NCBI GenBank assembly: GCA_026545225.1
Contig: CM048849.1
Location: 48,405,836 to 48,469,835 of the forward strand
Source: Cornus controversa
Lineage: Eukaryota > Streptophyta > Magnoliopsida > Cornales > Cornaceae
Length of the DNA: 64,000 nt
Direction: 5' to 3'
Part shown: piece by piece, positions 22,812 to 34,800 of the stretch
Layout: each line of letters opens with the position of its first letter
How positions within the stretch are numbered: the first letter of the stretch is position 1
Position numbers and translations under genes: made by a program
Notes under the pieces: generated by a model
Told to the model about the DNA's origin: nothing
What the model saw: the letters and a program-made list of their open reading frames with translations, nothing else
The model's database searches: none

Positions 22812-25800
22812 ATGAATGGAGTGCTAAGTAATTTGCTCGTCCCTATGCCCATTCTCTCTCTCTCTAAAACATCGTCTTCACCGTCGTCCCTTTGCCCTAA
22901 TCCCTCGATCCGTTGCAGAAACCCTCGCCGTTCGTCTCCTCGGTCCCTCATGATCGAGACCGTCGAAGGCCAGGGTTCGGAGGAAACTCGTTCGGAATCG
23001 GTCACTCGTCGTTTGATCCTGCTTCGTCATGCCAAGAGTTCATGGGAAAATCGTTCGTTGCGAGGTAATTTTTTTTTTGAATTGTCTTTAATTTGAAGGT
23101 AATATCGAGGTTTAGCCTACCAATGTCTACAAGACTACAATTTTTCTATTTATCTTTCAATTCTTGTCTATATCTCACTGCTCTGTAGGTTTGAGTGATG
23201 ATGAAATTTTGATACAGTGAAGTGGAAACATTTGATTTTCCTTAACACAGCCTATACACAATGTGTTTGTTTTTGACTTTCTCTCTTTCTTAATTGTTTG
23301 TCAAGAGTTTGATTAGCTTTCTTCAAATGCACCGGAAAGCATAATGAAATGTTTAGGGCCTGTTCGGTAACTTTGTTGTTTTTCTTTTTTAGTTTTTTTA
23401 AAAATGAAAACTGAAAATCAGCAGTGCTGGCATTTCTTTTAAAAGCGTGGTAACGTGTCAATTTTTTAACATTGCTACAGTTCCTTAAAATTGAAAACTA
23501 GAACAGTTTCAACTTATGCATGAGTGGTTGTCAATTTTTTGACATTGCTTTTATTTTTTCAGATATGAAAACGTGCTACCAAATGCGTTTCTTGTGCCTT
23601 CTCATTTTTGGAAATGGCAACAGAAAACAAAAAATGACGAAGTTACCAAACAGGCCCTTAATTTTTGTGTGATATTTGAAACCAAGAAAATCCAAATTTA
23701 TTTTAGCAAAGATGAGCCTTTTCGCTTCCCAGTAAATTTAACTTGTATAAACCATTGTCCATAAAATATAGAAGAAAGAAAAGAGTATGACAATGCTTTG
23801 TATCCTTATGTACTTGAATAGAAATTTCTTGGATTTCGTTATTACTTCATCATTTTATTATTTACATGTTCGCGGTGGACATGATAACAGCTATTTGTGG
23901 ACAAGCAATCAGATTGCTGTATTGCTCTAATTTATTGTCTTTCATAAACAAGAGTGCCTAGAAGGAAAATCATTTTCGGGCTTCTTGATTATAGTTTACT
24001 TCTCTATCTTGCATAGATCATGATCGCCCTCTGAGTAAAGCTGGACAAGCGGATGCTGTTAAAGTTTCTCACAAACTCCAACAGTTGGGTTGGATTCCTG
24101 ACCTTATTCTATCCAGGTTCGGATTCTCTCAGGAATAATTACATAGCATTGGAAGAATTTACTCCATAATGCTAAATTTAGTTCTATACATGGATGATTG
24201 CTGTGTTTGTTCTGAAATTCTCAACTGATGTGTTGGTGTAGTGATGCAATGCGAACAAGAGAAACACTTAGAATTATGCAGGAGCAAGTGCAAGGCTTTT
24301 TGGAAGCTGAGGTGCATTTCATTCCAAGCTTTTATTCCATTGCAGCAATGGATGGGCAGACAGCTGAACACCTTCAACAGGCTATCTGTAAATATTCAAG
24401 GGATGCGATACTTACAGTTATGTGAGTTCTGCTGACTGTTACAGCTTCTTTGGCGTTCCATTTAATAGGTGAGGTATTTGTGTAATTCAGGGTGCATCTT
24501 GACACACCATGGACATGAAGATTTTTCACGTTTAACATATTAATTGAAATGAATAGGTGGGACAACACACTGGGTAATGCACACAATTCTTGAAATGAGT
24601 AGATTCGCATTATATAGCATTTCTAGTTGGTCTATTTATCTGATAGAAAATTACTATCCGATTTGTTCCAAATTTTTTCAAATGACGGTTCCGTTCCTTC
24701 AATACTACAGTAATGTTTCCTTGGGCACCTACAACGCACAATTAACATCCTTTGACAATAAAAATCAAATGTGGATAATAGGTATGGATTTTGCAGAAAA
24801 GTTTTTTGCGTGGCGTGTTGTTGAGTCATACAATAAAATTATGGGTGTTTATGTGAGGTTCTAGTAGATGAGGTCAAACTTCCACAACGATGAGTCACTA
24901 GAGAGTACAGGCCTAGGTGGAAATCCGAGTTGTCACAGAGGGGCTCGAGAGGCAAGCACTAAGTAACGCTGGGGTTCCTTGTTGATCTTTTTAAGTAGAC
25001 TTTTAGAGAGGGAAATTTAGAGAAGTTTTAGGTTCTCAATTGTGGTGGTTGTGGGTGTAGTAGTGTCTATCTGGTATCTTCTGAAATGAAACATTTGCTA
25101 CCCTATTTATTCTAATTTGAAGTGGGTAAAAATCAATGGAAAATGGTGATATCCGAACGTCCTCGCCATGTTGGGATGTGACCCTTAAGGGAAACTAACA
25201 ACAAAGTTTGTCCTTTTGATGGTGTAATAAGGGACAAAAGGGCGGAGCATTAAATATGTTCCTGACCCTCTGGTTTTTCATTAAATGTGGAGTCAGAGGG
25301 CTCGTATTAAATGCGAAGGCAAAGGTCTCGTATCAAATACGAGGGCAGAGGTCTTTTCCTACTTTTTAGAGATATTTTTCTTTCCTTTGTGACAGGCCAC
25401 GCAGTGCCTCATCGTCCCATTCAAAAGGGGCGAGGGCACGTTGCTGACATTCCTCGAACTTCAACCACCAGGCCAAAACCTCCTAGGGTTCCCAGAAGAC
25501 ATTGATTCGAGGTCCCACCCCCGTTAGACTGTGGAGTGTTGTGAGGTCCATGTGTCATCCCCGGGTTTATCCATAGCGAGGAACTCCCCAGAGGTCATCA
25601 ATGCAGTAATCTGTTATCTCTGGGGTTTATTCATCAAGAGCCAGAGGTCATCAGTTAATAAGTCATCTCTGGCCAGGGTTTATCCATCAAGAGCTAGAGG
25701 TCATCAATTAGTAAGTCATCTCTGGCTAGGGTTTTTCTATCGGGAGGCAGAGATTATCAATTAGTAAGTCATCTCTGGTTAGGGTTTATCCATCAAGAGC

Positions 25801-28800
25801 CAGAGGTCATTAGTTAGTAAGTTCAACGAGGTTCATGATCTCGGTATCATGGACCCGTTATGACTATCCTCGAACAGGTTTAATGAGGTTTTTCCCTCGA
25901 TTAGTTCATAAAGGTTTGCAACCATTGGTTAGTTTCATCGAGGTTTGCTGGTTGTTAAAGGCTCAAGGCATACTAAGGTGCTAAGGCCTCTTGGAGCTTG
26001 AGGCGCAGGGCGCAAGGCGAGGCACAAGTTGAAAAAAAATATATATATAGCACATGTAGTAAGCCATACGCAGCCAATAAATACAGTAGCAACAATAAAA
26101 AGCCTAACTTCATACTTCATAATGGACAACAAGCAATCATACTAACATAAAGATGTAAAATTCAACTAATGAAATAAAAATTAAAAAAGGTTTTGATTTT
26201 TTGATATGAAATGACTTCAAAGATTAAAAAAACAAAAAAAGAAGCCGAAAAGGTTCTGTAGAAAAACAGATTTAAAAAACAGAAGAGCATGTGTAGGTTC
26301 TGCAGAAGTTTGAAGAAGAAAAAGAAAAAATAGAGTGTGCACTTAACAAGTTCTGCAGAAGTCTGAAGAAGAAGAAGAAGAAGAAAAAGAAGAGAGAATG
26401 AGTGGGAAAAGAACAAAGCATGCACTTAACAAGTTATGCAGAAGTCTGAAGAAGAAGAAGAAGAAAAGGAAAAGAGAAGAGAGAAGAAAAAAAAACAGAG
26501 CATGCACTTAACAGGTTCTACAGAATTTTGAAGAAAAAGAAAAGAAAAAGAAGAGAGAGAGGAAAAAAAACAAAGCATGCACTTAATAGGTTCTGCAGAA
26601 TTCTGAAGAAGAAGAAAAGAAAAAGAAGAGAGAGAGGAAAAAAAATAGAGCTTTCACAGTTCGAATAATCCTAGAATCAGTTCGAAGTTCGAATTGGAGA
26701 GAAGAAGAAAAAGAAGAAAGGAAGAAGACGAAGAAGAAGAGTACCTGAGAGGCCTCACGCAGAAGAGTTAGAAGAGACCTTCCACAATCGCAGAAGTCAG
26801 TCCAATCGCAGAGCCAAACCCTAGATTTGATTTGGGTCAAGTGCAAGTCATTTTCTTTTCTTTTCTTTTTTGTTTTTACTGATAGTCCACCGACAAGTAA
26901 AAAGAAAGCAGTAAAAAATTAAGGGTTTTCTTTTATTTATTTTTTCTTTTTTTTTTAACTGTTAGTCCACCAATTAGATGGGGACAAATAAAAAAAAGCT
27001 AATAAAAACGTAAGCCTTCAAAGAGGCGTGCCTCTCTTGTGCCTAGGGCCTCACGCCTTTTTGATTAAGGCGTGTGCCTCTTTGAAGGCGCCTCGCCTAG
27101 GAGTATCCTAGGCGCAAGGGCGCGTCTTTGACAACTATGGGTTTGCAACCCTCGGCTAGATTTAACAAGGTTTCACCCTCGGTCAGATCATCGAGTTCAT
27201 CATCCCAGTATCATGGACCCGGTATAACTATCCTTGGAAAGATTTAATGATGTTTCACCCTCGTCAGATCATCGAGGTTCATCATCCCGGTATCATGTAC
27301 CCATTATGACTACCCTCAGACAGATTTAACGAGCTTTCACACTCGGTCAGATCATTGAGGTTCATCATCCCAATATCATGGACCCAGTATAACTACTGAT
27401 GCAGGAGGCTTGAAAGAAAAGGAGAGAGAGGGGAAGAAAAAGAGAGAGAGAAGAACCAAAGGAGAAGAGAAATCTCAAGAAACGTATTCAATAATAATCA
27501 TCAAAAAGTACCGTCACAATGTATTAGCTATCCCTATTTATAGGCAAAACAATAACCCTAAAAGGAAAATAAGAGTCCTAAATAAATAGGGAAATACATA
27601 TAAAATAAAATAAATCAAAATCATCCTCTACGTCTACGCCTATAGTAAGTGCGTAGACTATCCGGCTTAGGATCTCCATCAATTCTCCCCGGCTGAGAAG
27701 AACTCTCCTCTGGAGAGTAAAGCTCGTGATATTGCTCCAAAAGGTCTGGGTCAATACGGCGAAACTCCTCCTCTGTGATCTAGGTATCATCTGTATCCGA
27801 ACGATCTCTCCAACGAACAAGGTATCGCTAACAACCACCTTGACGAGAAGCAATAATCTGATGGTCAAGTACGTCTGCAATCTGATCTGTACTCCGTGGC
27901 GGAATCGATGGAAGAACTGGCAATGGTGATGATGAAGATGCATCTCCACCTATGGGGGTACCTGTCGGAAATGCAGGAGGCTCAAAGGTGCCTCGGTAAG
28001 GAAACAAGTCCTCTATATTGAAAATTGGACTAATACCCATATCAGATGGTAAGTCAAGTAAATAAGCATTAGGTCCCAACTTACGTATGATACGAAATGG
28101 GCCAGAAGCACGAGCATGCAATTTCTTGAAAGAGTTTTTAGGATAACGCTCTGGGCGTACACGAACCATAACATAATCTCTTTCATTGAATTCCTGATTC
28201 CTACGATGAGCATTAGCAGCAATTTTATAATTTTCATTACTTAAAGCAATTTTCCGTTTTATATCGGCATGAACATCACGGATGTGCTGGGCGAAGGAAT
28301 CAGCAGACTCAGAAGGACGGGATTTAGGTGGCAATGGAATAAGGTCAACAGGCTGGCGAGGAGAAAATCCATACACAATCTCAAATGGACTCTTACCGGT
28401 AGTCCTATTGACGGAGCTATTATATGCAAACTCAGCTGTTGGTAACAAGGAATCCCATATGCCCGGGCGTTCTCCAACTAGACACCTAAGCAAATCTCCT
28501 AGGCTTCTATTAATGACCTCGGTCTGACCATCAGTTTGGGGGTGAAAAGCAGAGGAGAATTTTAGATTAGTCCCTAAAAGTTTCCAAAGTGTCTTCCAAA
28601 AATAACTCACAAATTTCACATCCCTATCAGACACAATGGAAGTGGGTAATCCATGAAGCCTAACAATTTCCTTAAAGAACAACTTAGCCACATGTGAGGC
28701 ATCTGCTGTCTTGCTACAAGGAATAAAGTGTGTCATCTTGGAAAACCTATCTACAACCACTAAAACAGAATCATGTCCTCTAATGGTTTTGGGCAATCCT

Positions 28801-31800
28801 AGGACAAAATCCATGCTAAGATCTTTCCATGGCGTATGTGGGACAGGCAAAGGTGTATAAAGTCCAGTGTTCCTCTTCCTAGCTTTAGCTAATTGACATG
28901 TACGACACTGGGAAACGATCCTAGCAACATCACCCTTTAAAGACGGCCAATGAAATCTGTCCTCTACTAGGCAAATTGTCTTATCTCTACCAAAATGGCC
29001 AGCAATCCCTCCAGCATGTAACTCCCAGACTAAAAAGTCTCTAATCGATGTGCGAGGAATGCATAGTCTAAAGCCTCGGAATAAATAACCGTCTCTAATG
29101 ACAAAGTCAATATAGTCTCTACGGTTACCATTCTGAACCTCTTGAAATATTACACCAAAATCAGGACAGGTGGAATACTCATCCTTCATCCTTTCAAAGC
29201 CTATAACACTGACACTTATAGTTTGAAGAACAACTATAACCCGACTGAGAGCATCAGTTGGCTTATTTTCTGACCCCTTTCGGTGATTAAGCACAAAAGT
29301 GTACTCTTGCAGAAAAGCAACTCATTTTGCATGTTTGGCACTCAATTTCCTTTGAGTTTGAAGGTACCTCAAGGCTTGGTGATCAGAGTATAAAACAAAC
29401 TCTTGAGGCAACAGATAATATCGCCAATAACGGAGTGCTTGTACAACAGCGTAAAGTTCTTTCTCATAGGTAGAGTACTTTTGCTTAGCTTCATTAAGCT
29501 TCTCACTGAAGTATGCAATGGGTTGACCCTCTTGACTTAAGACACCCCCTATTCCAACTCCAGATGCATCACAAGCAACCTCAAAAACTCTGGAGAATTC
29601 AGGATGTCGTAGAACTGGGGCCTCAGTCATTTTCTGCTTGATTTCACTAAAGGCTCGTGCTGCAGATGTAGTCCATTTAAACTCCCCTTTTTTCAAACAG
29701 TCTATGATAGGAGCCATAATGGAGCTAAATCCCTTAATAAAGAGCCTATAAAAAGTAGCCAAACCATGGAAACTACGAACTTCTGAAATAGTTTTAGGTT
29801 CAGGCCACTCTTTAATTGCTCTTACCTTTTCAGGGTCTGCAGCAGTGCCTTGCGCAGAGACAATAAATCCTAGGAAGATCACCTCAGTCTTCATGAAAGA
29901 ACATTTCTTAAGGTTAACATATAGTTTTTCAACTCGAAGAACCTCAAGAACTTGTCGAAGGTGACTTAGGTGTTCTCCTTTAGACCGGCTATAGATTAAA
30001 ACATCATCAAAATAAACCACCAAAAACTTCCCTATGAAAGGACGTAAGACTTGAGTCATGACCCTCATAAATGTACTTGGTGCATTTGACAACCCAAAGG
30101 GCATGACTAGCCACTCAAAAAGTCCATCTTGTGTTTTAAAGGCGGTTTTCCATTCATCACCTGGTCTAATTCGGATTTGGTGATAACCACTGCGCAGGTC
30201 AATCTTGGAGAACCATTGAGAACCAGCCATTTCATCTAACATGTCATCAAGACGAGGTATAGGAAACCTGTACTTGATTGTAATTTTGTTAATGGCACGA
30301 CTATCAACACACATCCTCCAAGAACCATCTTTCTTAGGAGTCAAAAGAGCGGGCACAGCACACGGACTAAGGCTATCTCTAATAAAGCCTTTCTGCAAAA
30401 GTCCATCAACTTGTCGTTGCAATTTGACACGCTCTTTAGGGTTCATTCTATAGTGAGGTAGATTAGGTAACTGGGACCCTGGGACTAAATCAATTGCATG
30501 TTGAATATTCCTCATGGGAGGTAATTTATCTGGCAATTCCTTCGGTGTTACATCTTGGAGCTCTTGCAATAGTTTAGTGACTTCCACAGGAGGGGAATCT
30601 ACCTCTTCATTAGAAGGTTCCTGAGACACTTCCTTAGACACAAGTGCTAGTATAATGCCTGATTCTTTTCCTTCTTTTTCAAACTCCTTTCTGGTTAGAA
30701 GGTGGAGGTGTTTCTTCTCATTGGATTGAGACGGTGACCTATGTTTGGACTTACTATCTCTCTCAATTGGCCTTGTGGGTGTAAGCATGATAGTTCGGTC
30801 TTTATATTTGAACACATAGGTATTATCTCTACCATGATTAGTAACATCCAAATCATAAAGCCAGGAGCGACCAAGAAGTATATGGGCTACATCCATGGGT
30901 AGGACATCGCACCAAATCTTATCCGAGTATTCGCCCATTTGGATAGGAACCAAACACCTCTCTGAAACTGACAAGGAAGTTTTATCTACCCATGCTACCC
31001 TATAAGGTTGTGGGTGTGGTTCAGGTTGAAGCTTCATCCTAGCAACACCTAATTTTGAGACTACATTCATTGAACTTCCTCCATCAATGACAATCTTGCA
31101 AACCTTATCCCCAAATCTTAGATATGTGTGGAAGATATTGGTGCGTTTCCAATCCTCCTTTCCCGTAGGAGTAGTTAACATGCACCTCATGACACTGATT
31201 CGTGTATCATCCATTTCTAAGTCTTCTTCAACTTCCTCATTTTCTATGGGATTTTCTACAGCTTCAACAATATTAAGATCTTCCTCCCCAACAACTTCAT
31301 TTGACTCAGTGTCTAAGGTCAAGGTACGATGAGGACAACGTGAAGCATAATGACCTTTACTGTGACAATGGAAACATTCTATAGAGGATATATCGGGTCG
31401 AGAACCAGATGTATTACCCCTAAAAGTATTAGCTCTCTGGTTGGGGTTGTTGCTACCTCTAGAGGTAGGTGTCCCAGATTGTATAGTCCCACGGGATCTC
31501 TCGAAGGAAACTGATTTAGTTTGTTGGGATACACCGGCTTGAGAGGTCATTCGCCTAGGGTTAGGAAGCTTATAATATTTCTCAATCTCTAAAGCCTTTT
31601 GATAAGCTTCTTCTAGCGTGTCAGGTGCATGCAAGTTGACCCATGACTCTTCCTTTACATCACACCTCATCATAAGTTCCTCAAAACGAGACAAGTATTC
31701 AGTCACACTAGAAGACATCTGTCTCAAATTCATCAATTGTTCTAACAATTGTCTCCTATGATAGGTGGGAAGATATTTCTCTTTCAATTTCTGTTTCATT

Positions 31801-34800
31801 TCAGCCCACAATGTAATAGGTTCATCACCTAAGTGCTCTAGATTTCTTTGAACTCCTTGCCAATACCTCTTGGCAGAGCCCACTAATTTCATCTTGGCAA
31901 ATCTCACTCTATGACTATCTGACATATCATACCATTCAAAATAGTCTTCCATGTCATCTAACCAATCAAGAAATGCATTATGATCTAACCTACCATCATA
32001 ACTAGGAGCATCAACTTTAACTTTCTTTGTAATATCTCCCGACCCATCATGATAGTACCTAGCTTCATGGTAATTCCTCTGGGGGAAATGATGATGTTGA
32101 CGCCTATCTTGGTATCTACCTTGGGGCCTAAAATGTCCTCGATGATCCTCGTGATCATCCCTAGGTTCTGGTTCTAACTCATCTAAGTCCTCAAAGTCTT
32201 CTGGTGGAAACCTGCGATCTACGACTCGATGGTGAACATGTGGTAGAGGTTTGCTAGCATTTGGAACTCGACTCTCTCTAAAGCTAGGATTCCTTTGCTG
32301 AGGGGTTCGAGTAGCCTCGGGCATAGGGAGAAGACCACGACGAGGATTTAAATACTCAATTGGATCATCATGGTGACTACCATTAAGATTTGTCCTATGT
32401 TTTGAAGAAACTGATGTATCAACCTTAGGTTCATCAATGGGACGCTTACCTATGGAAGTGGTCAGCTTAGCCACCTCTTCACTTAGTCGGGCCATGGAGT
32501 CTGTTAAACCAGTCATGTTTTGTTCTATGTTGTGAACTCGCTCCTCTATTGAAGTTTGGAAGTTATATAGGTCTCCAATGGTCATGGTAAACTACTAGGA
32601 TGGACTCGACAGGTTAAAGGTTGTGGGAGTATGCCGATATTTGACTTTAAATTAGCTAAATGCAAGGGATTTTTTTTTTTTTTAAAAGAATTAATAGGAT
32701 TTATTCTAAAATAGTTCTCTCCTAATTAAAGAGCTCCTATTCTTTTTCAGAGTAACTAGAGGATTTCCAATTAAGTTCTACCAATAACACAATTAGGAAA
32801 ATTCCCAGGAAAGAATGGAGGGGTCACAACGGTCCCACTTAATACCCAATCTCCTTAGACAGAACCTTCCCAAACATGTGAAATTGGAGGATGCTCAATG
32901 GGGTTACCAGAAGTCAACTCCTTCCAAGAGGGTCCTACGAGCTTCATGTACCCTATGGCCAACGTCTAATTAATTTTTAAATTATCTAAACTTGGCTTGG
33001 GTAATACAAATGCAAGGAGATGTTTAACCTAGGTGGGCAAGGAATTGGTGATGAAATCCAATCCTTATCTTGTTGGGGTTGTGCCCTTACTAAAGCTTAA
33101 TGCAAAATGCTAAATTAAAATGCACAAACAGAGAATTAAATTAAGTAATTCAAATTATTAAATGCTACGATGCTCATCAGGAATTTAAACTCAAAGAAAT
33201 TAATTATGCAAAAGTTTGTGCACACAGTATAGGTATTTTTGGTGCCAAAGTGTTAATAACAAAGCAACGGTGGATAAGATAATAACAAAATAGATGTGGA
33301 TTTTGTGCTAGTAAGAGAAAATATGGGTAAGAAAATTAAAGGTTCAAGTAAAAATTAAAGGTTCAACGTTCAGCTACGACCATGCAAATTTCTAGACTTA
33401 AATCAAATGAAATAAAGTATTAAAACAATTTTCAAATGAAGAAAACTTACCTTAACCGAAGCTTTAAGTAGTTCGCAAGAGAAACATCCAAGGTGGCTGG
33501 AAATTGAAATAGATATTCTGTTTTTTTTTTTTTTTTTTTTTTTGCTGAACTGGTTTACAAAAGAACTAGTTTGGTGTAGTGCTGAAACTGGCTCAGTTCT
33601 GGACTGGATCCAGAACTAGATTATTTCTGACTTTGTAACCAAAAAATTCTGGGCCCTTTTAATAATTCTGCTCCTGTCCCAAACAACAACAGCCTGTGTA
33701 AAAAAAAAAAAATGACCGAGAGAAGCTTTGACTATGGCAACAGCGAGAGAGGATTGGACTGGACGGTTGACTGCGAGAAGGCTCCGACTCCGGCGACGAT
33801 GGCTTCCAGCAACGTTGGCTTCCAGCTTCTGTTGTTGGCAGCTTTGGTAGTGCGAGTAGATTCTGGCAGCAAAGATCTGAGTATGCGTTGGCTGGAGGGA
33901 CGATCGGTGAAGATGAAAGGCTTTCCGGCGAAGGTGATTTGCTGTGTTTAGGGGATGATGAGAAGCTGATGGTTTTCAGATCTGGATAAATATATATATA
34001 TATTTTTTTTGCGTTTGGTTTTTGTATTTGTGGTCTGGATAAGTATTGCTGGCTGGTTTATGGCAAACGGTGATTAGGGTTCCAGTGGTCGGCGGCAGAA
34101 ATACTCTGTAGGGTTTCGCTTGACTTGGGTCTTGTTATATAGTTGGTGGTAGTGGCGGCTAGGGATTATTTTGTTTGGGTTGAAGATGGTGCAGGGTTTA
34201 GGTATTGGGTGTGAGGAATATGATGTGAGGTGGCTGCTAGGGTTTTTCAGATGGATAAACAGGGGCTTTAGGGGCGGCTGCTAGGGTTTTCAGATGGATG
34301 AACAGTAGGTTTAGGGATTGGGTGTGAAGAATATGATGTGAGGCGGCTGCTAGGGTTTTTCAGATGGATAAACAAGGGCTTTAGGGGCGGCTGCTAGGGT
34401 TTTCAGATGGATGAACAGTAGGTTTAGGGCGGCTATTAGGGTTTTCAGATGGATGAATGGTAGGTTTACTATTGCTGTGAACAGTAGATGCTAATAGAAG
34501 TAGTATGGATCTTCGCTCTGATACCAAAATTGATGCAGGAGGCTTGAAAGAAAAGGAGAGAGAGGGGAAGAAGAAGAGAGAAAGAGAAGAACCAAAGGAG
34601 AAGAGAAATCTCAAGAAACGTATTCAATAATAATCATCAAAAAGTACCGTCACAATGTATTAGCTATCCCTATTTATAGGCAAAACAATAACCCTAAAAG
34701 GAAAATAAGAGTCCTAAATAAATAGGGAAATACATATAAAATAAAATAAATCAAAATCATCCTCTACGTCTACGCCTATAGTAAGTGCGTAGACCATCCG

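Noticed and set aside
24577-24864. Extra exon of the phosphatase after exon 3
   Set aside because: The frame does not match exon phase and the family sequence continues only at 37566.
25560-25825. Regularly spaced repeats resembling a CRISPR or satellite
   Set aside because: Direct head-to-tail units without spacers, inside a nested mobile-DNA block.
33712-33951. 79-codon open frame near the Gypsy leader as a host gene
   Set aside because: It lies inside the LTR element between primer site and gag and has no host similarity.
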